64,000 bases of DNA from CALJDF01 sp038121105 (GTDB lineage Bacteria; Pseudomonadota; Alphaproteobacteria; SHVP01), in NCBI GenBank assembly GCA_038121105.1, contig JAYONB010000006.1, positions 62,001-126,000 of the forward strand, given 5' to 3'. Made by a program: the position numbers and the translations under genes. Below, in pieces: positions 1-8,762 of the stretch (position 1 is its first letter; each line of letters starts with the position of its first letter). Under the pieces are notes generated by a model. It saw only the letters and a list, made by a program, of their open reading frames with translations. It did no database searches and was not told the origin of the DNA.

Positions 1-163
1 TTTCTGCCGCGGCATCGCCGTCGAGAATCGAGTACTCCGACCCTTCTTCGTAGTTCAGAACGAAATTGACCGCGAGGCGCTTGCCGCCGGGCCATGCCGC
101 ATTGGGCGGGTTGCGCCCGTAGCCGACCAAATCGCGAGGATAGTCGTCGACATCGTGCGGCAT
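1..163 (-). CDS. Allantoinase PuuE / polysaccharide deacetylase family, N-terminal part only
   Basis: The gene reads leftward from an ATG at 163 and runs off the window, leaving about 54 N-terminal residues. The peptide begins MPHDVDDYPRDLVGYG and continues with a WPGGKRLAVNFVLNYEEGSE segment. That opening matches the conserved start of the PuuE-type allantoinase subgroup of polysaccharide (NodB-like) deacetylases, which hydrolyse allantoin to allantoate in purine catabolism. The metal-binding His/Asp residues lie beyond the window edge, so catalytic integrity cannot be judged. The next gene (DUF1330) lies 18 bases upstream on the same strand and is probably cotranscribed. The N-terminal signature is strong, but the exact substrate is inferred. 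Confidence 0.75.
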   Translation of the reverse strand, partial: MPHDVDDYPRDLVGYGRNPPNAAWPGGKRLAVNFVLNYEEGSEYSILDGDAAAE

Positions 164-181
164 GGACGCCCCCAATCCCAG

Positions 182-472
182 TTAGCTGGCGGTCACGAGA
201 TGGATTTCGCCGTCGGTGTGAAAGATCCGCAACCCCTTGGCATGGTGGTAGTCGGGGTCATCATAAAAAGCCCGAGCCGCCGCTTCGTCGGGAAACTCGA
301 TAATCGCACCGCGCTGCCACGACTTGGCGCGCTCAAGCGGCGCAGGCTCGCCGGCGGCGAGAATCTTGCCGCCGTGTTTCTCCAGCAACGGCACCACCAA
401 CTCGTAGTACTGATCGCGCCAACTTGGATCGTCGCTGTGCTGACTGGAGAGCGATATGACATATGCCGGCAT
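182..472 (-). CDS. DUF1330 family protein
   Basis: This 96-residue protein is a small single-domain member of the DUF1330 (dimeric alpha+beta barrel-like) family. Visible features are the start MPAYVI, a central segment RGAIIEFPDEAAARAFYDDP and the end GLRIFHTDGEIHLV, typical of the family in length and order. DUF1330 proteins have no settled biochemical role. The gene lies immediately upstream of the allantoinase-like gene on the same strand with an 18-base gap, so the pair may be cotranscribed and linked to purine or ureide catabolism; that link is inference. The start is the first ATG of the frame. Confidence 0.8.
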   Translation of the reverse strand: MPAYVISLSSQHSDDPSWRDQYYELVVPLLEKHGGKILAAGEPAPLERAKSWQRGAIIEFPDEAAARAFYDDPDYHHAKGLRIFHTDGEIHLVTAS

Positions 473-549
473 GTAATTTTCCCGCCTACTATTGTTGAAC
501 TGATCCGGCGCAGCGCTTGAGCCACCGCCAATCGAAGGACGTTACCGTT

Positions 550-1119
550 ATGGCCTGGGAAATCCTTGAACGCAATCTACCGCAATACGACTTCGTCGAA
601 CGCCACCAACGCCTCATCAAGGCCCCGCCACCCGATGTGTGGCAAGCGGTTCAGACTGCCCGCGTCGCCGGATCATTGCTGACCCGCAGCGCCGTTGCGT
701 TGCGTATGTTGCCCGCGCGGTTGGCGGGCAGGGCGGCACCAGAACCGGCCCCGCTCTACGATCTCAGCGGCATGAAGAATTTTTTGCGCCTAGGCGAAAC
801 GTCGAACCGCGAGTTGGTACTCGGCATGGTCGGCCAGTTTTGGCGCCCCAGAGGCGGACTGCGACCGATCGAGCCGGAGGCATTTGCCGACTTCGCCGAA
901 GCCGACTTTGCCAAACTGGCGTGGGGCTTCGATCTCGAACCGAGTGGACCCGGCACCCGCCTGCGGACCGAAACGCGCATTCGATGCCTAAGTGCCGACA
1001 GCCGGCGGCGTCTGCGTCCCTACTGGATGATCATTCGTCCGATCAGCGGGCTTATTCGGCGTGAGATTTTGGCCGGTATCGGCGACGTCGCGGAAATGAG
1101 AGATGCAGCGAAGCCCTAG
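550..1119 (+). CDS. SRPBCC/START-like hypothetical protein
   Basis: This is a 189-residue protein starting at ATG 550, preceded by a purine-rich GAAGGACG motif at a good distance; an upstream TTG at 517 in the same frame is less likely. The N-terminus (PQYDFVERHQRLIKAPPPDVWQ) and the late segment LRPYWMIIRPISGLIRREIL resemble uncharacterised SRPBCC-fold (polyketide cyclase/START-like) proteins. These have a hydrophobic ligand cavity, but no ligand is known here. No signal peptide is seen. Its stop overlaps the convergent lipoprotein gene by two bases. The family assignment rests on pattern recognition and is moderately sure. Confidence 0.65.
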   Translation: MAWEILERNLPQYDFVERHQRLIKAPPPDVWQAVQTARVAGSLLTRSAVALRMLPARLAGRAAPEPAPLYDLSGMKNFLRLGETSNRELVLGMVGQFWRPRGGLRPIEPEAFADFAEADFAKLAWGFDLEPSGPGTRLRTETRIRCLSADSRRRLRPYWMIIRPISGLIRREILAGIGDVAEMRDAAKP

Positions 1120-1466
1120 AAGAGGCGCGGTCGGCTGGTCAAAGTCTCCGCGGCGGCGCCGACAAGACGGGGACCCAGCATCTCATCCTTGACGGATGCA
1201 TAGACGAACACCCCGTCTTTCCCGGCAAAGCATGAAATTCGCACGCGACGTTCGTCGGCCAGTTCCATGAAGTACACGGTGACGGACTGCCCGGTCCCGT
1301 CGGAAAAGACGTGCTTCCGGCTGAGCTCGTAGTCGAAGTCAGGTGATGCTTCGGCGTAAGCAGGCCGATTTTGAAGAACCGCCTCTTGGCAAGCGACCTC
1401 GTAGCCCTCCTCGGCGCAAGCGCCAAGAACCCATGCCGTTCCAATCAACAGCGGCCACCATCGCAC
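1116..1466 (-). CDS. Small putative lipoprotein, function unknown
   Basis: A short reading frame of about 116 residues from GTG 1466 encodes a hydrophobic leader (RWWPLLIGTAWVLGAC) with a lipobox-like LGAC, so lipid attachment at that cysteine is likely. The mature part is a small soluble domain with two more cysteines. The frame stays open further upstream, but that extension would run into the tRNA-Pro gene, so I prefer the internal GTG. I do not recognise a family. It lies just downstream of the tRNA on the same strand and converges with the SRPBCC gene, overlapping its stop codon. Confidence 0.5.
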   Translation of the reverse strand: MRWWPLLIGTAWVLGACAEEGYEVACQEAVLQNRPAYAEASPDFDYELSRKHVFSDGTGQSVTVYFMELADERRVRISCFAGKDGVFVYASVKDEMLGPRLVGAAAETLTSRPRLF

Positions 1467-1498
1467 GGCAATAGTCCCAACTATGACGAACGAGGAAA

Positions 1499-1576
1499 TG
1501 GTCGGAGCGAGTGGATTCGAACCACCGACCCCCACACCCCCAGTGTGATGCGCTAACCAGACTGCGCCACGCTCCG
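1499..1576 (-). tRNA. tRNA-Pro, anticodon GGG, CCA encoded
   Basis: The minus strand folds into a complete cloverleaf of 78 bases. The acceptor arm is CGGAGCG paired with CGCTCCG, the D-loop contains GGTTAGCGC, the anticodon stem TCACA/TGTGG encloses the loop CTGGGGG, and the T-arm contains GGTTCGAATCC. Anticodon positions 34-36 read GGG, which decodes CCC proline codons. A discriminator A is followed by CCA encoded in the DNA. The gene sits between merR and a small lipoprotein gene. Confidence 0.93.
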
Positions 1577-1631
1577 ACCGTGGGGCGATATATAACGATT
1601 GATGGGTGGCGCAGCAACGCGCCGGATAGAG

Positions 1632-2063
1632 CTAGCGGCGTTTGGCGTCGGCAATCAGCTTGCGCAGCCCATCGAGTTCCTCGATCGCGCTCTCGATAGC
1701 AGCGGCCTTGGCGCGCGGGAGCCCTGGGCGGTCGCTGAGGCGGCGAACGGCCTTGGAGGGACGTGCAATTTCGCCACGCTTGCCGTTTTCCTTGAGCAGC
1801 TTTTGGACACCTTTGATGGTGTAGCCTTCTTCGTAGAGCAGCGAGCGAATCCGGCGCAAAAGCTCTACATCCTCGGGCCGATAGTAGCGGCGCCCACCCC
1901 CCCGCTTGAGGGGGCGGACTTGGGCGAATTTGCTCTCCCAAAAACGCAAAACATGCTGCGGCACGTCGAGTTCCGTAGCGACCTCGCTGATCGTCCGGAA
2001 CGCCTCGGGCGATTTCCGGCTGCGCGAACTGCCTGATTCTCCCCCGGCTGTCGTGGTCGCCAT
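1632..2063 (-). CDS. MerR-family transcriptional regulator
   Basis: This 143-residue protein has a MerR-type winged helix at about residues 22-92, including FRTISEVATELDVPQHVLRF, the Y-rich GGGRRYYRPEDVELL wing and GYTIKGVQKLLKE. The C-terminal part is a short helical dimerisation region without the cysteines of metal sensors, so the effector is unknown. The start ATG is preceded by GGGAGTAGGG, and the gene begins 3 bases after the ihfA stop, so the two are almost certainly cotranscribed. The merR gene next to ihfA, fabH and plsX is a conserved alphaproteobacterial arrangement. Confidence 0.88.
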   Translation of the reverse strand: MATTTAGGESGSSRSRKSPEAFRTISEVATELDVPQHVLRFWESKFAQVRPLKRGGGRRYYRPEDVELLRRIRSLLYEEGYTIKGVQKLLKENGKRGEIARPSKAVRRLSDRPGLPRAKAAAIESAIEELDGLRKLIADAKRR

Positions 2064-2066
2064 GCC

Positions 2067-2378
2067 CTACTCCCGTTCTTGCGAGGTTTCCGCGTTGATG
2101 CGGTCCTTCAAGACATGCGAGGGGCGGAACACGAGAACGCGACGCGGTAGAATCGGCACCTCTTCGCCGGTTTTGGGATTACGCCCGATCCGACGACCCT
2201 TCTCCCGCACGTAAAAGCTCCCGAACGAGGAGATTTTCACGGTTTCGCCCTTTACCAGGCTGTCACCGATTTCGTGCAGGACCGATTCCACGAGATCCGC
2301 GGATTCGTTTCTGGATAGGCCAACCTCTTGGTACACAGCCTCACTCAGCTGCGCACGGGTGACCGTATTCCCTGCCAT
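2067..2378 (-). CDS. ihfA: Integration host factor subunit alpha
   Basis: This 103-residue HU/IHF-family DNA-bending protein starts at an ATG preceded by an AGGGAGGGG ribosome site. Family landmarks are the helical N-terminal dimerisation part (residues 5-45), the KISSFGSFYVREKGRRIGRNP arm region containing the intercalating-proline hairpin, and FRPSHVLKDRI at the end. With IHF-beta it bends DNA at promoters, replication and recombination sites. The longer, KISSFG-containing form next to fabH indicates IHF-alpha rather than HU. It is followed at 3 bases by merR. Confidence 0.93.
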   Translation of the reverse strand: MAGNTVTRAQLSEAVYQEVGLSRNESADLVESVLHEIGDSLVKGETVKISSFGSFYVREKGRRIGRNPKTGEEVPILPRRVLVFRPSHVLKDRINAETSQERE

Positions 2379-2505
2379 GGTGGGTCCCCTCCCTCACTGC
2401 CGCGCAAACGGTACTCGTGGGGCTAAACCCCGTCAATAACAAAGGGATATCAATGGGATATGACACGACGCTGATGTTGCATGGAATCCGCAGTAATTGG
2501 CGGAA

Positions 2506-3486
2506 TCACCAGCGAACGAGGCATGCTCCCCAGGTGAATCCACCGCCCATGGCTTCCATCAAGACCAAATCGCCCTTTTTGATGCGGCCATCCTGAACTG
2601 CGACATCCAGCGCCAACGGCACCGATGCCGCCGAGGTATTGGCGTGCCGATCCACCGTAATCACCACCTTGGCGGGGTCGATGCCCAGCTTTTTCGCGGT
2701 GGAGTCGAGAATTCGTTTGTTGGCCTGGTGCGGCACCAGCCAATCGATGTCGGATAGGTTGACGCCTGCCTCTGCCACGACCTCTTCCACCACCTTGGCC
2801 ATATTGACCACCGCATGACGGAAGACCTCTTTGCCCTGCATCCGGACATGACCAACGGTCCCTGTCCGGCCGGGCCCGCCATCGACGTAGAGGGCCTCGC
2901 GCATGCGCCCGTCCGAATGGAGCCGCGCTGCGAGAAGACCGCGATCCGCCGTCGTGCCGGCCGATTCCTCGGCCCTCAAAACGACCGCGCCGGCGCCGTC
3001 ACCGAAGAGGACACAAGTCCCCCGATCGTCCCAATCTAGGATACGCGAGAACACTTCGGCACCGACGACCAGGGCCGTCTTCGCCTGTCCGGTCCGGAGC
3101 AGGCTATCCGCAACGGTCATGGCGTAGACAAAGCCCGAACACACCGCCTGAACGTCGAAGGCGCAGCCCTGGGTCATGCCCAGCGCCGCCTGCAGGGTCG
3201 TTGCAGTCGCGGGGAACGTATCGTCCGGGGTGGTCGTCGCCAGGACGATGAGATCGAGTTCGGTTTCAGGGTCCACTCCCGCTTGACCCAAAGCCTTACG
3301 GGCGGCCTCTAGCGCGAGCCCGGAGGCGAGTTCGCCGTCGGCCGCAATGTGCCGTTCGCGGATACCGGTGCGCGCTTGAATCCATTCGTCGGTGGTATCG
3401 ACTTTTTTTGAAAGGTCGTCGTTCGTGACAAGTCCGGGCGGCAGGTACGAACCGCACCCGTGAATCACCGATCGAATAACGGTCAC
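2506..3486 (-). CDS. fabH: Beta-ketoacyl-ACP synthase III
   Basis: FabH condenses acetyl-CoA (or another acyl-CoA) with malonyl-ACP to start type II fatty-acid synthesis in the cytoplasm. The 326-residue thiolase-fold protein keeps the full Cys-His-Asn catalytic set: Cys116 in DVQAVCSGF, His253 in PHQAN and Asn283 in RHANTSAAS. The N-terminus has TDEWIQARTGIRER, typical of FabH. Its start overlaps the plsX stop by 4 bases (ATGA), showing translational coupling and linking fatty-acid initiation to phospholipid synthesis. A 127-base gap separates it from ihfA downstream. Confidence 0.95.
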   Translation of the reverse strand: MTVIRSVIHGCGSYLPPGLVTNDDLSKKVDTTDEWIQARTGIRERHIAADGELASGLALEAARKALGQAGVDPETELDLIVLATTTPDDTFPATATTLQAALGMTQGCAFDVQAVCSGFVYAMTVADSLLRTGQAKTALVVGAEVFSRILDWDDRGTCVLFGDGAGAVVLRAEESAGTTADRGLLAARLHSDGRMREALYVDGGPGRTGTVGHVRMQGKEVFRHAVVNMAKVVEEVVAEAGVNLSDIDWLVPHQANKRILDSTAKKLGIDPAKVVITVDRHANTSAASVPLALDVAVQDGRIKKGDLVLMEAMGGGFTWGACLVRW

Positions 3487-4535
3487 GAGACGGCGGCCTC
3501 GGAGCTCTGCTCGCTTTGGTCCGAAATAGACTGGAGATCGGCGACAATCTGCTCGTTGAAACGCCCCCGAATGAGATCGGCGGCGACGCCAAGCGCGTTG
3601 GCAAAGCCGATCGCATCGGTACCGCCGTGGCTTTTGACGACGACCCCGTTGAGACCGACAAACAGCGCCCCGTTGTAGGTCCGCGGATCGACTTTTTTGC
3701 GAATGGCCTGCAGCGCCGGACGCGCCAGCAGATAGCCAATCCTGGAAAGTACCGAACGACGAAAAGCAGCGCGGAGCATCTCGCTGTAAAACTTCGCCGT
3801 CCCCTCAGCGGTCTTCAACGCGATATTGCCGGCAAACCCATCGGTAACGAAAACATCGACGGTGCCTTGGCCAATGTCGTCGCCCTCGACGAACCCCTCG
3901 AAGGCGAGCGGAAGCTCGGTCGAATCGCGAAGCACCTGCGCGGCGACTTTGAGTTCGCCATGGCCCTTGAGTTCTTCGGTACCAACATTGACCAGCCCCA
4001 CCATGGGCCGGCGCACACCCAGCACGGATCGGGCGAATTCTGCCCCCATGATGGCGAACTGAACTAAGTTATCCGCGGTGCATTCGATATTGGCCCCGAG
4101 GTCGAGGATGACGCTTTCGCCGCGACGCGTCGGGACGACGCCGGCCATGGCCGGTCGGTCGATCCCGTCCACCGTCTTGAGCACGAATTTGGACATCGCC
4201 AAAAGGGCCCCGGTGTTGCCCGCCGACACCACGCCCGCCGCATTGCCGTCGCGTACCGCGTTGATGGCAAGGCGCATGCTGCTTTCCTTGCCGCGACGGA
4301 GCGCTTGAGACGGCTTGTCTTCCGCCGCGATGACCTGCGGGGCGTGACAGATCTCCACCCGGTCGGCCAATTTCGGAAACCGCTTGAGGATCGGTGCGAG
4401 AAGCCGTTCGTCTCCGAACATTAGGAAACGAACATCGGGGTGGCGCTTTCGTGCGATATCGACGCCCTTGAAGACCATGCCGGGGGCCTTATCCCCGCCC
4501 ATGGCGTCCAGCGCGATCGTGATCGGCTGCGTCAA
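3483..4535 (-). CDS. plsX: Phosphate acyltransferase PlsX
   Basis: PlsX converts acyl-ACP to acyl-phosphate, the donor for PlsY in phosphatidic-acid synthesis; it is a peripheral membrane enzyme. The 350-residue protein starts ITIALDAMGGDKAPGMV, the invariant PlsX opening, and contains GVVSAGNTGALLAMSKF, VILDLGANIECTADNL and FVTDGFAGNIALKTAEG, all expected in order. The length is usual. It follows rpmF by 18 bases and overlaps fabH by 4 bases, the classical yceD-rpmF-plsX-fabH array. Confidence 0.95.
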   Translation of the reverse strand: MTQPITIALDAMGGDKAPGMVFKGVDIARKRHPDVRFLMFGDERLLAPILKRFPKLADRVEICHAPQVIAAEDKPSQALRRGKESSMRLAINAVRDGNAAGVVSAGNTGALLAMSKFVLKTVDGIDRPAMAGVVPTRRGESVILDLGANIECTADNLVQFAIMGAEFARSVLGVRRPMVGLVNVGTEELKGHGELKVAAQVLRDSTELPLAFEGFVEGDDIGQGTVDVFVTDGFAGNIALKTAEGTAKFYSEMLRAAFRRSVLSRIGYLLARPALQAIRKKVDPRTYNGALFVGLNGVVVKSHGGTDAIGFANALGVAADLIRGRFNEQIVADLQSISDQSEQSSEAAVS

Positions 4536-4553
4536 ACCAAACCCCTGCGCGGC

Positions 4554-4739
4554 CTAGACCGCGTCACTTCCTTCGGTGACTTCCTTGCCGTTGTAGTAGC
4601 CGCACGCCCCACACACATGGTGCGGTCGCTTGAGCTCACCGCAATTGGGGCATTCCGCCGAATTTTGGGCCGCCAGCGAGTCATGCGCGCGGCGCATATT
4701 ACGGCGGGAGGAGGAAATTTTACTCTTGGGAACAGCCAT
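4554..4739 (-). CDS. rpmF: 50S ribosomal protein L32
   Basis: This 61-residue basic protein opens MAVPKSKISSSRRNMRRAHD, the L32 signature, and contains CPNCGELKRPHHVCGACGYYNGKEV. The four cysteines in two CxxC pairs form the zinc-ribbon type (C+) L32. It is a structural component of the large ribosomal subunit. It lies between yceD and plsX on the same strand, the usual arrangement. Confidence 0.95.
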   Translation of the reverse strand: MAVPKSKISSSRRNMRRAHDSLAAQNSAECPNCGELKRPHHVCGACGYYNGKEVTEGSDAV

Positions 4740-4781
4740 GACTAACCTACGGGCTCCATTTAACTCTCGTTTGCCAAGTAC

Positions 4782-5297
4782 TTAAACCTTGTTTCTCAAC
4801 TTTGCCAGGGCCGAAAACGGTCCTGGATCGGCCTTCGCATCATTATCGAAGCGAAATTCAACGTCCGGACGGCGCGGATAGGGGTCGATCGCCAGGGCCA
4901 AATACTCGGCGACCGTAGCGCCAAGGTCGATCGCGGTGCCGGTCATCGGCTCGACATCTTCGTCGTCAGGCGAAACCTCGACGTCACGCTCAAGGTGCGC
5001 CTCCCAGTCGGCCACCGGCAGATATCGGACGTCAAAGCCCTCATCGATGGCGCTTTCCACCGGGTCTAGGGTCACCACGCATTTTTGGGTGACCGTGGCG
5101 CGGAAACGCCCCTGGACCAGAATTGCGGGGCTATCGCCGTCCCGTCGGATATCCGCCGCCACGGTGAATTCCTTTAGGTCGAGCAAGTCCAGCCGGGCTA
5201 TCAGCGCTTGCCGCTCGGATTCATCAGCGGTGAAATCGACGTGTCGACCGTCGGCGTCGATCTCCGCCGTTTCGATGATATGGGACATTTCGCGCAT
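4782..5297 (-). CDS. YceD/DUF177 family protein
   Basis: This 171-residue protein belongs to the YceD (DUF177) family, which is tied genetically to 23S rRNA accumulation and usually precedes rpmF. Visible features are the conserved RFRATVTQKCVVTLDPVES segment with its single key cysteine, the acidic middle (SPDDEDVEP) and the IDLGATVAEYLALAIDPYPR motif. A second ATG at codon 4 (MSHIIE) is an equally plausible start; no strong ribosome site separates the two. The gene precedes rpmF by 42 bases. Confidence 0.88.
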   Translation of the reverse strand: MREMSHIIETAEIDADGRHVDFTADESERQALIARLDLLDLKEFTVAADIRRDGDSPAILVQGRFRATVTQKCVVTLDPVESAIDEGFDVRYLPVADWEAHLERDVEVSPDDEDVEPMTGTAIDLGATVAEYLALAIDPYPRRPDVEFRFDNDAKADPGPFSALAKLRNKV

Positions 5298-5378
5298 TTA
5301 ACTGGCCACAAACGGGCGTTTCAGCGCCCGATCAGGGCGCGAATAAGCCGCGGAAACTAATGATTGGCCCGGCACGGG

Positions 5379-5954
5379 TCAATCCGATAACGCGCCCGTT
5401 CCAGCCCTGTCGCCGGGTTCAAACCGAACTTTTCCGGCCAGGAGATCGGCTAAATCTTGGTTTTCCAGGGCGGCAACCTGGCGACGGACGCTGTCGGCAA
5501 GGCCTCGTACACCGCTGTGATGATCCTCAACCTCGGCAAAAACGTTGCGCGCCAAGACTTCCTCAAGCTCCGGCGTGCCGGTATCGAGTGCGGTTTGGTA
5601 CACCCGCGCGCGCCCGTAGAAGGCTTCGGCCATTTCCTTGATCTTCTTGCCCACCCGCATGTCGCCAGTGCCCATCTCCCGCAGGTTCCGGTCCATATCG
5701 GCGAACATGTAGGACATGAACTCGCGGCCGAATTTGTCGCTGGCCTCGCCCCTCCCCTTGATCCGATGGACCAACAAAATAGCGTGAAGCGCGATCATCT
5801 CGAACCGGCCCTCTACCGAATCGGGGACACCGAAAGATGAATACAGGCCCGGCTGCCGGGCCTGTGCGACCACGGCGAGGTAGGCCTCGCGCGCCGGCGC
5901 GGCATAGGGCGACTCGGTCGCGAAGCGACGCCACAATCGATTAAGAATCGTCAT
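5379..5954 (-). CDS. Ubiquinol-cytochrome c chaperone (CBP3-like)
   Basis: This 191-residue protein belongs to the ubiquinol-cytochrome c chaperone family, related to mitochondrial Cbp3, which assists cytochrome bc1 complex assembly. Recognisable blocks are an N-terminal AREAYLAVVAQARQPGLYSS, a central FEMIALHAILLVHRIKG and REFMSYMFADMDRNLREMG, and a helical C-terminus. No signal peptide or membrane helix is seen, consistent with a cytoplasmic assembly factor. It precedes yceD and is divergent from bamE across a 106-base promoter-sized gap. The family is largely alphaproteobacterial and mitochondrial, which supports the taxonomic placement. Confidence 0.88.
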   Translation of the reverse strand: MTILNRLWRRFATESPYAAPAREAYLAVVAQARQPGLYSSFGVPDSVEGRFEMIALHAILLVHRIKGRGEASDKFGREFMSYMFADMDRNLREMGTGDMRVGKKIKEMAEAFYGRARVYQTALDTGTPELEEVLARNVFAEVEDHHSGVRGLADSVRRQVAALENQDLADLLAGKVRFEPGDRAGTGALSD

Positions 5955-6060
5955 CGTCGCGCCTATCCAGCCCTAAGTTGACAGCCAAGAACGTCGGCTG
6001 CATGGTCCGCGACGTTCGCCAGTAATCCATCGTTCGCGGATAATACGTAGTCGTCTTCTC

Positions 6061-6507
6061 ATGAAACGCTTTTCTATTACCAGCCCTGCCGTGCTCTTGT
6101 TCTGCCTGACCATGGCGGCATGCACGCCGACCCTCGTCGTCCAGGGTTACGTGCCGGACGAAGAAACCTTGGCGACCGTCCAACAAGGTGTCGATAACAA
6201 AGACGCCGTCGTATCCAAGCTCGGCTCGCCGTCCAGCGTTGCTGCATTCAACGACGACACCTGGATCTACATCAGCAAGCAGACCGAGAACTTCGCCTTC
6301 TTCGAACCGACGGTCATCGGACAGGACGTCGTCGCGATCAACTTCGACCCCGAGGGGCGCGTCGAAGAAGTTCGACGCTACACCCTCGAAGACGGTCGTC
6401 TGATTGATCCCGTCACGCGCAAGACCCCAACCCACGGCCGAGAGCTTGGCATTCTCGAACAACTCTTCGGCAACGTCGGCCGGTTTACGGCCGGCACCGA
6501 CGGCTAG
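6061..6507 (+). CDS. bamE: Outer-membrane assembly lipoprotein BamE (SmpA/OmlA)
   Basis: This 148-residue lipoprotein has a signal sequence ending in MAAC, giving a lipid-modified cysteine at about residue 21. The mature part contains the SmpA/OmlA fold pattern: a helical VQQGVDNKDAVVSKLGSPS segment followed by strands DDTWIYISKQTENFAFFEP and AINFDPEGRVEEVRRY. BamE is the small lipoprotein of the BAM complex that inserts beta-barrel proteins in the outer membrane. It is transcribed divergently from the bc1 chaperone gene and converges on hppA with a 12-base gap. Confidence 0.9.
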   Translation: MKRFSITSPAVLLFCLTMAACTPTLVVQGYVPDEETLATVQQGVDNKDAVVSKLGSPSSVAAFNDDTWIYISKQTENFAFFEPTVIGQDVVAINFDPEGRVEEVRRYTLEDGRLIDPVTRKTPTHGRELGILEQLFGNVGRFTAGTDG

Positions 6508-6519
6508 TAGTCAGGCGCG

Positions 6520-8592
6520 CTAGGCCAAGACGGCCAAGAGCAACAACGCAACAATGTTGGTGATCTTGATCATCGGGTTCACCGCCGGACCTGCGGTATC
6601 CTTGTAGGGATCGCCAACGGTATCGCCGGTCACCGCGGCCTTGTGAGCCTCGGACCCTTTGCCGCCGTGGTTGCCGTCCTCGATGTATTTCTTGGCGTTG
6701 TCCCACGCACCGCCGCCCGCGGTCATGGAGATCGCGACGAAGATGCCGGTCACGATCACGCCCAGAAGCATCGCACCCAGCGCGGCAAATGCGGCACCCT
6801 GACCGGCGATCGCCCAGATCACGAGATAAAGCACGATCGGGGCAAGCACGGGCAGCATCGACGGGATAATCATCTCGCGGATCGCCGCCTTGGTGAGGAG
6901 GTCGACGGCACGCCCGTAATCGGGCTTGCCGGTACCTTCCATGATGCCCGGGATTTCTTTGAACTGGCGGCGAACTTCGGTGACCACCGAACCCGCCGCG
7001 CGCCCGACGGCCGTCATGCTCATGGCGCCGAACAAGTACGGGAGCAGGCCACCCATGAAGAGGCCGACCACGACGTAGGGATTGCTCAGCGAGAAGTCGA
7101 CGTCGACATCCGGGAAGAACTGACGCAAATCCTCGGTGTAGGCACCGAACAGCACCAGTGCCGCAAGACCGGCCGAGCCGATCGCGTAGCCCTTTGTCAC
7201 GGCTTTGGTGGTGTTGCCGACCGCATCGAGCGCATCCGTGGTTTGGCGCACCTCGTCATCCAATTCCGCCATCTCGGCAATGCCGCCGGCGTTATCGGTA
7301 ACCGGCCCATAGGCATCGAGCGCCACGACCACTCCGGCCAAGGCCAGCATCGTGGTCACCGCAATGGCGATGCCGAAGATACCGGCCAGCATGAACGTCG
7401 AGATGATGCCCGCCACGATGATCAGCGCCGGCACCGCCGTAGCCTCCATGGAAATGGCCAGCCCTTGAATCACGTTGGTTCCGTGACCGGTGGTTGAGGC
7501 CGCCGCAACGCTGCGAACCGGGCGGTAGTTGGTCCCGGTGTAGTACTCGGTGACCCAAACCAGAAGGCCGGTTACGACCAAACCGATCAGACCACAGTAG
7601 AAAAGCGCACGACCATCGAACATGACGCCGGTGGAGGTCGTGAATTCGGTTGCCGAACCCAGCACCATATCGGTGACGACCCATAGGCCGACCGCCGCCA
7701 GGACGGCGGAAACGATGAAGCCGCGGTAGAGCGCGCCCATGATGTTGTTGTTCTTGCCCAGACGGACGAAGAACGTGCCGATGATCGAGGCGAAGATGCA
7801 CACGCCGCCGATCGCCAGCGGGTAGACCAAGAACGCCGGGCTGGCCGAGAACAGGATCGCGCCCAGGACCATCGTGGCGACCATGGTCACCGCATAAGTT
7901 TCGAACAGGTCCGCCGCCATACCGGCACAGTCGCCCACGTTATCGCCGACGTTATCGGCGATCACCGCTGGGTTGCGCGGATCATCCTCGGGAATGCCGG
8001 CTTCGACCTTACCCACCAAGTCGGCGCCAACATCGGCGCCCTTGGTGAAGATGCCGCCACCAAGACGGGCAAAGATCGAGATGAGCGAGCCGCCAAAGCC
8101 GAGCGCGACCAACGGATCGATGATCTCGCGACCATGCGCGCCGATACCCAGTAGGAAGGCGTAGTAACCGGCCACCGAAATCAGTGCGAGACCCGCCACC
8201 AGCATGCCGGTGACCGCACCGGCCCGAAACGACACCGCCAAGCCTTCGGCCAGCCCGGTGCGGGCTGCTTCGGTGGTGCGCACGTTGGCGCGCACCGAAA
8301 TGTGCATCCCGATATAGCCGGTCGCGCCGGAGAGGATAGCGCCGATCAAGAAGCCGACCGCCTCTTTCCAGCCCAAAACGATCAGAAGCAGAACCGCGAT
8401 GACGATACCGACGATGGCGATCGTCCTGTATTGCCGGTTCAGGTAGGCGCTCGCGCCTTCTTGAATGGCCCGAGCGATTTCCTGCATCCGCTCATTCCCG
8501 GCGCTCCGCGAGAGAACCGATCGGCTGGCGTAAATGCCGTAAACAATGGCGACAACGCCCGAAATGATCGCGAACCATAACCAGTCTGACAT
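6520..8592 (-). CDS. hppA: Membrane-bound K+-independent proton-translocating pyrophosphatase
   Basis: HppA couples pyrophosphate hydrolysis to proton pumping across the inner membrane. The 690-residue protein has the expected multi-helix architecture with the substrate-binding signature TKGADVGADLVGKVE, the acidic DNVGDNVGD motif and a C-terminal second metal site (DTVGDPYKDTAGPAVNP). The segment GNTTKAVTKG carries Lys at the position that is Ala in potassium-dependent enzymes, which marks the K+-independent H+-pumping class known from Rhodospirillum rubrum. It is a single-gene unit with 170 bases upstream before the exporter gene. Confidence 0.95.
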   Translation of the reverse strand: MSDWLWFAIISGVVAIVYGIYASRSVLSRSAGNERMQEIARAIQEGASAYLNRQYRTIAIVGIVIAVLLLIVLGWKEAVGFLIGAILSGATGYIGMHISVRANVRTTEAARTGLAEGLAVSFRAGAVTGMLVAGLALISVAGYYAFLLGIGAHGREIIDPLVALGFGGSLISIFARLGGGIFTKGADVGADLVGKVEAGIPEDDPRNPAVIADNVGDNVGDCAGMAADLFETYAVTMVATMVLGAILFSASPAFLVYPLAIGGVCIFASIIGTFFVRLGKNNNIMGALYRGFIVSAVLAAVGLWVVTDMVLGSATEFTTSTGVMFDGRALFYCGLIGLVVTGLLVWVTEYYTGTNYRPVRSVAAASTTGHGTNVIQGLAISMEATAVPALIIVAGIISTFMLAGIFGIAIAVTTMLALAGVVVALDAYGPVTDNAGGIAEMAELDDEVRQTTDALDAVGNTTKAVTKGYAIGSAGLAALVLFGAYTEDLRQFFPDVDVDFSLSNPYVVVGLFMGGLLPYLFGAMSMTAVGRAAGSVVTEVRRQFKEIPGIMEGTGKPDYGRAVDLLTKAAIREMIIPSMLPVLAPIVLYLVIWAIAGQGAAFAALGAMLLGVIVTGIFVAISMTAGGGAWDNAKKYIEDGNHGGKGSEAHKAAVTGDTVGDPYKDTAGPAVNPMIKITNIVALLLLAVLA

Positions 8593-8762
8593 CGGTGTAA
8601 CCCTCTTCGAACCCGCTGAATGTGAGATGGCCGGGAGGACTGCAACCGCAGGCCCCGGCGGAAAATCGCGCGGAACATGCCAGAACTAGGGTTGCAACGC
8701 AACAAACCGAGATTTTCGGGCCGAACGCCTTTTTTTGCGGCGTTTTGGCGGATTTGGGCGAG

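Noticed and set aside
6643..7497. Plus-strand frame rich in His and Arg opposite hppA
   Set aside because: It is a mirror of hydrophobic pyrophosphatase codons and shows no independent signal.
8700..8745. Hairpin AACGCC / GGCGTT with seven T as terminator of the MFS gene
   Set aside because: The T-run lies in the loop rather than after the stem, so it does not fit an intrinsic terminator.
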